DNA of 12,825 nucleotides from contig DDIS01000097.1 of the NCBI GenBank assembly GCA_002338615.1, positions 1 through 12,825 of the forward strand. The letters run 5' to 3'. This DNA comes from Proteobacteria bacterium UBA1844. Lineage in GTDB: Bacteria; Pseudomonadota; Gammaproteobacteria; Steroidobacterales; Woeseiaceae. Each line of letters opens with the position of its first letter. Positions within the stretch are counted from its first letter, which is position 1. Below the pieces are notes generated by a model. The model did not search any database. It was not told the DNA's origin and was given only the letters and a program-made list of their open reading frames with translations. The position numbers and the translations under genes were made by a program. Positions 1-7,065 of the stretch are shown piece after piece.

Positions 1-20
1 GGCTGGAAGCCGCTCCTACG
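1..20 (-). repeat. REP element, cut by the window edge
   Basis: Read on the minus strand this is CGTAGGAGCGGCTTCCAGCC, a GTAG head followed by the first arm of a palindrome. The expected closing arm (GCCGCGA or similar) lies outside the window. The head supplies the TAG stop codon (18-16) of the adjacent ribokinase gene. It shares CGTAGGAGCGGC with the copies at 8254 and 12802. Confidence 0.85.
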
Positions 21-858
21 TAAAGGCCTCGAGCTGTGCTCGCGTTGGCAAGGACGGTTGTGCGCCGCGCTTCGTTGTCGCGAGCGCGCCTGCCGCACAG
101 GCAGATGTGAGTGCGGCGGCAGGCGCCATGCCTTCGACCAGGGCGATGGTCAACGCTGCAGTAAAGGCATCCCCTGCCCCGGTCGAGTCCACAACTTCCA
201 CGGCCGGTGCCCTCACCCTGGCCAGCTCAATGCCACGTTGTGTCAGTTGTGCACCATTGGCGCCAAGCGTGGTCGCAATAAAGCCGCTGCAAAGATCAAG
301 CCTCGCACCGTACCAGGCCGCTTCCGTTTCATTGACTACCAACAAGTCGGCACGTTTCAGTACGGCGTCATCAATTTCCCGCGCCGGTGCCAGGTTCACG
401 CAAAAAAAGCCGGCAAACTCGTCGACGACCGAGAGGATGGTTGCGATTGGAACCTCGAGCTGGCAGATCATCGCATCGGCATCCGGGAGTTCGAAATCTG
501 CAGGCGACAACATGGCATTCGCGCCCGGTGCAACGACGATGTGGTTTTCCCCGGATGCCGCCACACAAATCAATGCGACGCCGGTCGGTACCTCGACTTT
601 CACTACGCAACGCGACAGATCCACGCCGGCGGCCCGCAGCAGGCACAAAGCATCGTCCGCATTCGCATCATTGCCTACGGCAGCAATCAATTGCACGCTG
701 GCACCCAGGCGTTGCGCCGCCAGCGCCTGGTTCGCGCCTTTGCCTCCCGGGATCCGTTCGAGTGTCGCTCCGGTGATGGTTTCTCCGGGCACCGGTAACC
801 GTGACACGCTGGCCGAGTAGTCGAGATTGACCGAGCCCAGCACCAGGATCCGGGTCAC
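16..858 (-). CDS. rbsK: Ribokinase (PfkB family)
   Basis: Predicted cytoplasmic sugar kinase that phosphorylates ribose to ribose-5-phosphate with ATP. The 280 residues carry the family marks: an N-terminal GSVNLD (8-13), the sugar-binding GGKGANQ (38-44), E135 in the substrate region, NETE (176-179), and the PfkB signature STGAGD (225-230) with D230 as the likely catalytic base. It is slightly short for a ribokinase (usually about 300). The loss appears to lie around 183-195, while the end (GAQPSLPTRAQLEAFT) looks complete. The start is GTG, overlapping the nucleoside hydrolase stop as GTGA (4 bases), which suggests translational coupling. Next to a nucleoside hydrolase, its natural substrate is probably the ribose released there. 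The stop codon is the TAG of a REP head. Another PfkB sugar or nucleoside kinase activity is possible, but GGKGANQ favours ribokinase. Confidence 0.9.
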   Translation of the reverse strand: MTRILVLGSVNLDYSASVSRLPVPGETITGATLERIPGGKGANQALAAQRLGASVQLIAAVGNDANADDALCLLRAAGVDLSRCVVKVEVPTGVALICVAASGENHIVVAPGANAMLSPADFELPDADAMICQLEVPIATILSVVDEFAGFFCVNLAPAREIDDAVLKRADLLVVNETEAAWYGARLDLCSGFIATTLGANGAQLTQRGIELARVRAPAVEVVDSTGAGDAFTAALTIALVEGMAPAAALTSACAAGALATTKRGAQPSLPTRAQLEAFT

Positions 859-1805
859 GCCGCTGACTCCGAATACCGGGCCAGGCTTTCGTTCAGCAAG
901 CTGTAAAAACCGTGCGCATCCACCTGGTATATCCAGTTCGTATTGATAGGCCGATCGGTCACGTGCCAGAAATCAACCGCAGTGTGCCCTATCGTCAACT
1001 CGGATTCGGTCTCTACTGACACGTTGCACTGCCTGCCAGCGAACAGCTCCGGTTGCAACAGGTACGCGATCGTACAAGGATCGTGCAGCGGCGCGCCTTC
1101 CGATCCGTACTTCGCCGCGTCATGGCGATGAAAAAAGCTCAGCATACCGGCCACGGCATCCGCAACAGGATTCTTCAGCGCCCGAATTGCTGCCACACGC
1201 TCGCGCGTCGACAAGACCTGGTGCGTTACATCGAGTCCCATTGCCGTGATCGGCCGGCCGCAACGAAACACGATATCCGCCGCGTGCGGATCAACGAGTA
1301 TGTTGAACTCTGCCGACGGCGAGAAATTGCCACCTTCACGCATTGCGCCGCCCATCAGCACAATCTCGTCAACGTGCTCCAGCACACCGGGTTCGCGCTC
1401 AATGGCCGTTGCGATATTGGTCAACGGCCCCGTGGGCACCAGCGTCACTGAATGCGCCGGGGCCGCGAGCAAGGCCTCGATTATAAAATCGACCGCATGA
1501 GCTTCTTCAAGCGGCGTCTCTGGCTCGAAAATCTCAATGCCGTCGATTCCGGTCTTGCCGTGCACGGCCTCGGCCGTGCACAGCGCCCTTTTCATCGGCT
1601 GCGCGCAGCCGGCAAAAACGCGCGTGTCCTCGCGCTTCGCGAGATCGCATATGATGCGCGCATTGCGTTCGGTCAGGCTCAACGGGACATTGCCCGCAAC
1701 TGCAGTAATGCCAATAATTTCAAAGGTTTCCGGGTAGGCCAGGGCAAGCAGCAGTGCGACCGCATCGTCCTGGCCCGGATCACAGTCGATGATGATCTCG
1801 CGCAT
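855..1805 (-). CDS. Inosine-uridine preferring nucleoside hydrolase
   Basis: Hydrolyses the N-glycosidic bond of ribonucleosides to free base and ribose, and is probably cytoplasmic. The 316-residue length is typical. The calcium and ribose-binding signature DCDPGQDDA spans 7-15 (D9, D13 and D14 match the family's three N-terminal aspartates), and D242 within LHDPC is the fourth metal ligand. H82 (VHGKTG) and H241 match the two active-site histidines of homology group I enzymes such as E. coli RihA/RihB, so a pyrimidine-leaning or broad specificity is likely. N168 and D172 (FNILVDP) also fit. The gene starts 13 bases after the nupC stop, and I see no good Shine-Dalgarno in that gap, so coupling to nupC translation is plausible. 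It overlaps the ribokinase by 4 bases. The family is certain, the exact substrate is not. Confidence 0.93.
   Translation of the reverse strand: MREIIIDCDPGQDDAVALLLALAYPETFEIIGITAVAGNVPLSLTERNARIICDLAKREDTRVFAGCAQPMKRALCTAEAVHGKTGIDGIEIFEPETPLEEAHAVDFIIEALLAAPAHSVTLVPTGPLTNIATAIEREPGVLEHVDEIVLMGGAMREGGNFSPSAEFNILVDPHAADIVFRCGRPITAMGLDVTHQVLSTRERVAAIRALKNPVADAVAGMLSFFHRHDAAKYGSEGAPLHDPCTIAYLLQPELFAGRQCNVSVETESELTIGHTAVDFWHVTDRPINTNWIYQVDAHGFYSLLNESLARYSESAA
1560..1581. other. Perfect 10-bp intragenic inverted repeat
   Basis: GTGCACGGCC at 1560-1569 and GGCCGTGCAC at 1572-1581 are exact reverse complements separated by two bases. In the nucleoside hydrolase mRNA they would form a very stable hairpin (about 9 pairs with a tetraloop) over the codons just before and including active-site H82. 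It may be chance in GC-rich coding DNA or may slow translation. Confidence 0.6.
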
Positions 1806-1818
1806 GCGGTAGACCGAA

Positions 1819-3039
1819 TCAGAACGACAGCAACAGGCCTGCCAGTGCCGCGCTCATCAGGTTCGACAGCGAGCCCGCGGCCACCGCGCGCAAACCAAAA
1901 CGCGCAATCAGTTCGCTTTTTTCCGGAACCAGCACGCCAAGACCCCCCAGCAAAATTGCGATCGAAGAAAGATTCGCAAAACCGCACAGCGAAAATGTTG
2001 CGATTGCCTGCGTACGTTCACTCGCACTGCCCAGGTAGGCATTCAAATGTGAAAACGCGACGAATTCATTGAGGATCAGCTTTTCGCCAAACAAGGCGCC
2101 CGCTGCCTGCGCCTCCGCCCACGGTATGCTCAGCATGTACATGACCGGCGCAAACACCCAGCCAAAAATCATTTGCAGGGTCAGTTCATAACCGAACCAG
2201 CCGGCGATCATTCCGACCAGACCATTGAACAATGCAATCAAGGCTACGAAAGCGATCAACATGGCAGCAATGTTGACCGCAAGTTTCAGACCATCACTGG
2301 CACCAATAGCCGCCGCCAAAATAACGTTCTCATGCTGGCTGCGCTCCATCTGAAGTTCCTCCCGGCCGCGAGTATCGCTCGCGTCGTCGGGCATCATGAT
2401 TTTTGCCATCAACAGGCCACCGGGCGCAGCCATGAAGCTCGCGGCCAGCAAGTAGCGCAGTTCCGCGCCCATCAGCATGTAGGCCGCAAGTACCGTACCC
2501 GCCACGGATGCGAGCCCCGAAACCATGACCGCGAACATCTGTGGTTCCGTGAGGCCACGCAGATACGGCCTGACGACGAGTGGCGCTTCCGTTTGCCCGA
2601 CGAAAATATTGGCCGCGGCATTCATCGATTCCACGCCGCCCGTACCAACGATGCGATGGATCGCACCACCGATAATGCGCACCACCCACTCCATAATCCG
2701 CAGGTGATAAAGCACTGACATCAGGGCCGAGAAAAAAATGATAATCGGCAGTACATTGACTGCGAAACTGAAACCCACGATCTCGGTATTCGCGAGTGGC
2801 CCGAACACCATGTCGATGCCGTCTTTTGAATAGCCGATAACAGCGAGCACACCCGTGCTGATCCAGTTGATCAGGTCACGGCCAAACGACGAATACAGGA
2901 CGAATATCGCGACTACGACCTGCAGCGCAAATGCCGCCCCCACCACGCGCAAATTGATGCCGCGTCGATTGGTGGAAAACAAGGCGGCAATGGCAAGAAT
3001 CAATACGATCCCTGCAAGCCCTATCAACTTGGTCTGCAT
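1819..3039 (-). CDS. nupC: Concentrative nucleoside transporter, CNT/NupC family
   Basis: Inner-membrane symporter that imports nucleosides using a sodium or proton gradient. The 406 residues have the expected order: three N-terminal helices (about 5-22, 32-50 and 60-70), then the re-entrant hairpin and helix bearing the CNT signature ESMNAAANIF-GQTEAP (137-153; Q149, T150 and E151 fit the uracil-contacting residues). NEF at 324-326 holds the conserved glutamate E325, and GFANLSS (353-359) holds the ribose-contacting Asn/Ser. Length matches bacterial CNTs such as Vibrio CNT. The start has a strong Shine-Dalgarno (AAGGGGGA on the minus strand, 3050-3043) a few bases upstream. An 82-base gap separates it from deoA and 13 bases separate it from the nucleoside hydrolase. 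It is the entry point for the substrates of the surrounding enzymes. The coupling ion and the purine/pyrimidine preference cannot be read safely. Confidence 0.93.
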   Translation of the reverse strand: MQTKLIGLAGIVLILAIAALFSTNRRGINLRVVGAAFALQVVVAIFVLYSSFGRDLINWISTGVLAVIGYSKDGIDMVFGPLANTEIVGFSFAVNVLPIIIFFSALMSVLYHLRIMEWVVRIIGGAIHRIVGTGGVESMNAAANIFVGQTEAPLVVRPYLRGLTEPQMFAVMVSGLASVAGTVLAAYMLMGAELRYLLAASFMAAPGGLLMAKIMMPDDASDTRGREELQMERSQHENVILAAAIGASDGLKLAVNIAAMLIAFVALIALFNGLVGMIAGWFGYELTLQMIFGWVFAPVMYMLSIPWAEAQAAGALFGEKLILNEFVAFSHLNAYLGSASERTQAIATFSLCGFANLSSIAILLGGLGVLVPEKSELIARFGLRAVAAGSLSNLMSAALAGLLLSF

Positions 3040-3121
3040 TCTTCCCCCTTCGGTTCCTGACGACGATTTCTTGTTGTTCTGGTCAGGTAGATAGTTGGCC
3101 TAGGATACCCCACGACAGTGT

Positions 3122-4435
3122 TTATGCGGTCAAAATATCGTAGATAACAGGTCGCTCGGCAGGCGGTTCGTGCCCGAATGTACAGGCAGCCAGCAGGTTC
3201 CGCTGCGCCCGGTCTGCGTCGCTATCGGTCGCCGCGTGGACCAGCGCCAATGGCTGCTGCCTGTCGAGTTGCGACCCGATACCGGTGATTGCACTGAATC
3301 CGACCGCGAGGTCGAGGTCCTGCCCGACCGTGCGACGACCGCCGCCCAACTCGATGATTGCGCTGCCGACGGCGCGGGTATTCACGGCCTGCAAATAGCC
3401 CTCGGCATGTATCGGCCGAACGACCTCGGCACGCGGCAGGTAATGCTCGAACCTGTCGATGAAATCCGCCGGCCCGCCGAGCCCCGCGCACATTTTTGCG
3501 AAGGCCTCCGCGGCCGCACCGCTCACGATGGCGTCCTCGCAGCGTTTGCGAGCCGCGCCCCGGTCATCCTCCATGCCGCTGGCAACCAGCATTTCGCCAC
3601 AAAGTGCGAGCACGACTTCATCAAGCCGCGCTTCTCGTTGCTCGTTGCGCAGGTAACGCACCGATTCCGCAATTTCAAGCGCGTTACCGGCACTCGTCCC
3701 CAGCACCTCGTTCATATCGGTGATCAGCGCGTGTGTTTGAAGACCCGCTGTTGCCGCGGTGCCGATAATGCTTTTCGCGAGTTCTCGCGCACGCGCGTCG
3801 GATTCCATGAACGCGCCATTGCCGACTTTCACATCCATGACCAGAGCACTGAGCCCGGCGGCGATTTTCTTCGCGAGGATCGATGCGGTAATCAACGGCA
3901 CAGATTCCACGGTACCGGTCACATCCCGTATCGCGTAGAAACGTCGATCGGCCGGTGCAAGGTCCGAGGTCTGGCCGATGATGGCGCAACCGGCGGACTT
4001 CACGACCTTGCGAAACAGCTTGAAGTCGGGCATCGACAGGTAGCCGGGGATGCTTTCGACCTTGTCCGTCGTGCCGCCGGTATGTCCGAGACCGCGCCCG
4101 GAAATCATCGGCACGTAGCAACCGCAGGCCGCTGCTATCGGTGCTAGTAGAAAGCTGACTTTATCGCCAACGCCGCCGGTTGAATGTTTGTCGACCACAG
4201 GCCCGTCAAGACCCGCATCAGTCCAGTCGAGGACGGTGCCTGAGCTCGCCATGGCGCGCGTGAGTTGCCCCGCTTCCTCGAAACTCATACCGTTCAGGAA
4301 TATAGCCATGGCGAGCGCCGAGACCTGCTCGGCCGGGATACTGCTGTCCGTGAGACCATCGACGAAGTAGCGAATCTGCTCCTTGCCGAGGACACCGCCA
4401 TCGCGCTTGCAGCGTATGACGTCTGTGAACAGCAT
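3122..4435 (-). CDS. deoA: Thymidine phosphorylase
   Basis: Cytoplasmic enzyme that cleaves thymidine or deoxyuridine with phosphate to base plus deoxyribose-1-phosphate. The 437 residues match the usual length of about 440. KHSTGGVGDKVSF (83-95) is the phosphate-binding segment, and the family signature SGRGLGHTGG followed by TDKVESIPG spans 112-131. YAIRDVTGTVES followed by LITASILAKK holds the Arg, Ser and Lys that bind the pyrimidine. The C-terminal domain (roughly 345-437) is the pyrimidine nucleoside phosphorylase C-terminal fold. The ATG overlaps the upstream dioxygenase stop as TGATG, so translation is probably coupled. A broader pyrimidine nucleoside phosphorylase is the alternative, but the length and signature favour DeoA. 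No deoC or deoB is present in the window to consume the deoxyribose-1-phosphate. Confidence 0.95.
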   Translation of the reverse strand: MLFTDVIRCKRDGGVLGKEQIRYFVDGLTDSSIPAEQVSALAMAIFLNGMSFEEAGQLTRAMASSGTVLDWTDAGLDGPVVDKHSTGGVGDKVSFLLAPIAAACGCYVPMISGRGLGHTGGTTDKVESIPGYLSMPDFKLFRKVVKSAGCAIIGQTSDLAPADRRFYAIRDVTGTVESVPLITASILAKKIAAGLSALVMDVKVGNGAFMESDARARELAKSIIGTAATAGLQTHALITDMNEVLGTSAGNALEIAESVRYLRNEQREARLDEVVLALCGEMLVASGMEDDRGAARKRCEDAIVSGAAAEAFAKMCAGLGGPADFIDRFEHYLPRAEVVRPIHAEGYLQAVNTRAVGSAIIELGGGRRTVGQDLDLAVGFSAITGIGSQLDRQQPLALVHAATDSDADRAQRNLLAACTFGHEPPAERPVIYDILTA

Positions 4436-5334
4436 CAGCCGAATCCCCGCAGCGGCAGGTCAGGGCTGCGCTGCAGCCAGTTGTCCGACGGATAGTGGCA
4501 GGCCTCGTCGATCACGTGCAGCGTATAAGCATGGCGCGAGTGCTCTGAAAGATTCGCCGCGCTCATGTGCGGCGCACGACCATCGAAGATCACCAGTGTA
4601 CCGATCGGCGCTTCGGCTGGCAGCCGACGTTCTTCGGGCCAGGGCTCCTCATCCAGCACATCGGTGACCAGCGTGCCGTCGGCGGTGCGATGATTGCGGG
4701 CTTTGAGCGGCAAGCGATGACCGCCTGGAATAAATTGCATACAACCATTCTCGAGCGTCGCGCCTTCGAGTGCAAACCAGAAACCAATGCAGGATTCCGG
4801 CTCGGTATAGATGTAGGTCGAATCCTGGTGGCAAACGACTTCACCACCAATCCGTGGCGGTTTGAATATATACATCGACTGGATGATTGCAGGTCGCTCA
4901 AAGCCGAGGCTCGCAACCGCTGCCGCAAGCTTCGGGGTACGTGAAAAGCGGTCAAATACAGGATCGAGGTCGTGCATGGCGTGGCCCATCTTGTTCAGAC
5001 TGTTGCGCTTGGGCTGGCGCAACTGGCCGGACTTATCGAAAGCATCGGCCTCCAGAAAAAACCGGATCTTGTCACCGGACTCGATGAAGTAGTTATCGTC
5101 CAGTTGCTGCTGGCTGTTCGTCGAAAAGACGCTCCGGACGCCGGCCGGATCAAAACTGTCAACCAGCTCGTTGGCACGCGCCTGTAGCTCACCGCACTCG
5201 GCCGCGCTGCAAAAGCCACGCAGGATGACAACGCCAGCAATCTCGAATGCGCGGCGCATGCTGTTATCAAGTTCTCCGTCTTCCGGCGCATCGAAAACCG
5301 GCAATGCTGCAAGATCTGGCAATTCATTGCTCAT
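4435..5334 (-). CDS. PHYHD1-like Fe(II)/2-oxoglutarate dioxygenase (PhyH family)
   Basis: Non-haem iron oxygenase of the phytanoyl-CoA dioxygenase family, first gene of the salvage cluster. In 299 residues the facial triad is visible: H169-Q-D171 and distal H256 (RAPHMSAANLS), with R267 as the 2-oxoglutarate carboxylate anchor. The segments DKIRFFLEADAFD (88-100), LNKMGHAMHDLDPVF (113-127), QSMYIFKPP (152-160), HQDSTYIYTEP (169-179), ATLENGCMQFIPG (192-204) and NWLQ near the end read, from memory, almost like human PHYHD1, including the spacing. PHYHD1 turns over 2-oxoglutarate but, as far as I know, has no settled physiological substrate. AGGTAAG sits 9 bases before the ATG. The stop overlaps deoA as TGATG. 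Family and cofactor are near certain. A nucleoside or nucleobase substrate is inferred only from context. Confidence 0.9.
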   Translation of the reverse strand: MSNELPDLAALPVFDAPEDGELDNSMRRAFEIAGVVILRGFCSAAECGELQARANELVDSFDPAGVRSVFSTNSQQQLDDNYFIESGDKIRFFLEADAFDKSGQLRQPKRNSLNKMGHAMHDLDPVFDRFSRTPKLAAAVASLGFERPAIIQSMYIFKPPRIGGEVVCHQDSTYIYTEPESCIGFWFALEGATLENGCMQFIPGGHRLPLKARNHRTADGTLVTDVLDEEPWPEERRLPAEAPIGTLVIFDGRAPHMSAANLSEHSRHAYTLHVIDEACHYPSDNWLQRSPDLPLRGFG

Positions 5335-5354
5335 GGTCGCTTACCTGGCGTCTG

Positions 5355-5389
5355 CCCTGTTTAATGATCCCGGGTGGCCACGTACAGGG
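5355..5389. promoter_or_regulatory. Inverted repeats in the divergent intergenic region
   Basis: CCCTGT (5355-5360) and ACAGGG (5384-5389) form an inverted repeat around the perfect palindrome GTGGCCAC (5374-5381). The site lies 21-55 bases upstream of the dioxygenase start, within its likely promoter or leader. It could be an operator for the salvage cluster or chance. I found no convincing minus-strand -10/-35 pair here and no regulator gene nearby. Confidence 0.3.
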
Positions 5390-5432
5390 ATCTGCAACAA
5401 AGCATACGCAAGCTCATTGCATAGCGAAAGAA

Positions 5433-5455
5433 TCACCGCAGGATGCCGCTCCCGG
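5433..5455 (-). repeat. Degenerate REP element
   Basis: GCAGGATGCCGCTCC (5438-5452) matches 15 consecutive bases of the reverse complement of the copies at 6975 and 12802. The flanks differ (TCACC instead of TCGCG, and CGGTAG instead of TACGG), so both the closing arm and the GTAG head are eroded. It lies in the divergent region, just upstream of the amidohydrolase promoter. Confidence 0.65.
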
Positions 5456-5463
5456 TAGCTGCA

Positions 5464-5479
5464 GTGATGTTACAATCAC
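5464..5479 (+). promoter_or_regulatory. Extended -10 promoter element inside a small palindrome
   Basis: TGTTACAAT (5468-5476) fits an extended -10 (TGnTAtaaT), about 20 bases upstream of the amidohydrolase ATG and about 10 bases before its Shine-Dalgarno. It sits inside the inverted repeat GTGAT-N6-ATCAC (5464-5479), so a dimeric regulator binding there would block it. A start point near 5483 would leave a leader of roughly 14 bases. No good -35 is seen, as expected for an extended -10 promoter. Confidence 0.45.
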
Positions 5480-5496
5480 GCTGACGAGGGCCCCGA

Positions 5497-7044
5497 ATGA
5501 CAAAAACAAGCACCTGTTTTCAAACGATAATCCTGGCACTTCTGCTCTTCGGCTGCGACGGCGCGCAAGACGCCACCACCACTGCTGCCGATACCGTTGA
5601 TAACGCGATAGACCTGATCGTCCTTGGCGATACGATCGTCACAATGGACCAGGATCGCCGTGTCATTGAACACGGTGCCGTCGCCGTTGATAAAGGCGTT
5701 ATCCTTGCCGTCGCCAGTGCCGAGGAAATCCAGGCCCAATACACGGCGAACGAGACACTGGATGGCAAGGATCGCGTCGTCATGCCCGGCCTGGTCAACG
5801 GCCATTCTCACGCTGCAATGACTCTGTTGCGCGGCGTCGCCGATGACCTCGCGCTCATGGACTGGCTGCAGAACTACATTTTTCCGGCCGAGGTCGAATT
5901 CGTGGACTCCGAGTTCGTCCGTATCGGTACTGAACTCGCCTGCTGGGAAATGCTGCGCGGCGGCACTACGACCTTTGTCGACATGTACTACTTCCCCGAT
6001 TCGATTGCCGAGGTGGTTGACCAGTGCGGTATGCGCGCAATGATCTCCGCGACCGTGATCGGCCAGCGCAGCCCGGACGCCGAAGGTGCTGCCGATTCAA
6101 TTGCCAGGGGCATCGGCTTCATCGATCGCTGGCAAGGGCGTAATCCGCGTATCACTCCCATTTTCGGGCCGCATTCGGACTACACGCTGGACGCCGAGCA
6201 ACTCATCGCAACGCGCAAGGCAGCCATGGAGCATGACGTCCCGGTCAGTATCCACCTGTCCGAGTCGCCGTACGAGTTGCAGTACTCCAAAGACACCTAT
6301 GGCATGACCAGCATCGAGATGCTCGAGTCGATCGGTTTTTTTGACGGCCCGACAATCGCGGCACATGTGGTCTGGCCTACCGAGGACGAGATCCCGACCC
6401 TGGTGCGGCGCAAAATTGGCGTCATTCACAACCCGACGTCAAACATGAAAATCGCATCCGGTATTGCGCCCGTTGCTGAAATGCTCGACGCAGGCGTACG
6501 AGTCGGCCTCGGCACGGACGGCGCTGCGAGCAACAACGATCTCGACATGTGGGAGGAGATGCGTCTCGCGTCATTTCTGCAAAAAGTCGATCGTATGGAC
6601 CCCGAGGTCCTGCCGGCAATGACGGTGCTTGAAATGGCCACCATCGGTGGTGCAGAAGCGATCGGACTCGATCACAGGATCGGCTCACTTGAAGTCGGCA
6701 AACAGGCCGACATTATCCAGCTTGCATTTGACGATGTGCATCATGTGCCGACTTATGATGTTATCTCGCATCTCGTGTACGTCACGGACGAGCAGGATGT
6801 GGCAAGCGTCGTGGTTGCCGGCAAGGTACTGGTGCGTGACGGACAATTCCTGACCATCGATACGACGCGAGTGCGCCGCGAGGCCAACGCACTGGCGGCG
6901 AAGATAAGAAGCGCCCTTGCGGAACGAAATCGCGCCGGGGACGGCGCTCCTACGGCCAGCGCCATACCGTGTGTCGCAGGAGCGGCATCCTGCCGCGATA
7001 CATTGCTGAGCTATCGCGCCGGGGACGGCGCTCCTACGGAATAG
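5497..7044 (+). CDS. Lipoprotein amidohydrolase, MTA/SAH deaminase-like
   Basis: Metal-dependent hydrolase of the TRZ/ATZ/MtaD branch, whose members deaminate methylthioadenosine, S-adenosylhomocysteine, adenosine or triazines. The 515 residues begin with a short hydrophobic signal ending in the lipobox LFGC, so C20 is the likely lipidated residue and the enzyme would face the periplasm. Metal and catalytic residues are present: H103-S-H105 (GLVNGHSH), H253 and E256 (HLSES), H290 and D341 (GTDGAASNND). GAGGG (5486-5490) precedes the ATG by 6 bases. The core ends near residue 478 (SALAERN). Residues 479-515 are encoded by three REP copies and give RAGDGAPT twice, 28 residues apart, so they are almost certainly not ancestral enzyme. 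The placement, divergent from a nucleoside salvage operon, fits nucleoside deamination outside the cytoplasm. The substrate is unproven. Confidence 0.85.
   Translation: MTKTSTCFQTIILALLLFGCDGAQDATTTAADTVDNAIDLIVLGDTIVTMDQDRRVIEHGAVAVDKGVILAVASAEEIQAQYTANETLDGKDRVVMPGLVNGHSHAAMTLLRGVADDLALMDWLQNYIFPAEVEFVDSEFVRIGTELACWEMLRGGTTTFVDMYYFPDSIAEVVDQCGMRAMISATVIGQRSPDAEGAADSIARGIGFIDRWQGRNPRITPIFGPHSDYTLDAEQLIATRKAAMEHDVPVSIHLSESPYELQYSKDTYGMTSIEMLESIGFFDGPTIAAHVVWPTEDEIPTLVRRKIGVIHNPTSNMKIASGIAPVAEMLDAGVRVGLGTDGAASNNDLDMWEEMRLASFLQKVDRMDPEVLPAMTVLEMATIGGAEAIGLDHRIGSLEVGKQADIIQLAFDDVHHVPTYDVISHLVYVTDEQDVASVVVAGKVLVRDGQFLTIDTTRVRREANALAAKIRSALAERNRAGDGAPTASAIPCVAGAASCRDTLLSYRAGDGAPTE
6930..6955 (-). 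repeat. REP element (copy 1 of a coding cluster)
   Basis: The head on the minus strand is CCGTAGGAGCGCCG, followed by loop TCCC and the closing arm CGGCGCGA. It is identical over 26 bases to the copy at 7014-7039. Compared with the other copies, the stem has switched from GCGGC/GCCGC to GCGCCG/CGGCGC, so pairing is kept by matched changes. It is translated in the amidohydrolase frame as RAGDGAPT. Confidence 0.85.
6975..6998 (+). repeat. REP element (copy 2 of a coding cluster)
   Basis: CGCAGGAGCGGC followed by loop ATCCT and GCCGCGA. It differs from the copy at 12802 by one base in the head (GCAG instead of GTAG). It lies in opposite orientation to its two neighbours at 6930 and 7014 and is translated as part of the amidohydrolase C-terminal tail. 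Confidence 0.85.
7014..7039 (-). repeat. REP element (copy 3 of a coding cluster)
   Basis: Identical over 26 bases to the copy at 6930-6955 and 84 bases downstream, so it falls in the same reading frame and again encodes RAGDGAPT. The amidohydrolase stop (TAG, 7042-7044) comes three bases after it. The arrangement minus-plus-minus resembles a mosaic of REP pairs (BIME). Confidence 0.85.
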
Positions 7045-7065
7045 AGGCAACCCAAGGGTAAAAAT

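Noticed and set aside
107..820. Long open frames on the plus strand opposite the ribokinase, and similar antisense frames opposite deoA and the nucleoside hydrolase
   Set aside because: They are shadow frames of GC-rich coding DNA: their translations are low-complexity Arg/Ala/Ser-rich with no recognisable motifs, while the opposite frames encode clear enzymes.
3040..3121. Separate promoter for nupC in the 82-base gap after deoA
   Set aside because: Only weak AT-rich hexamers (TATCCT and TATCTA on the minus strand) without a matching -35 are visible, so a promoter cannot be supported beyond the strong Shine-Dalgarno.
5464..5479. Possible CRP-type binding site (GTGA...TCAC)
   Set aside because: The spacer between the GTGA and TCAC half-sites is 8 bases, not the 6 expected for CRP/Vfr, so I list it only as an unassigned palindrome.
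6930..7039. Short CRISPR-like array, because of two identical 26-base repeats
   Set aside because: There are only two direct copies with an inverted third between them, they match dispersed REPs elsewhere in the window, and no cas gene is present.
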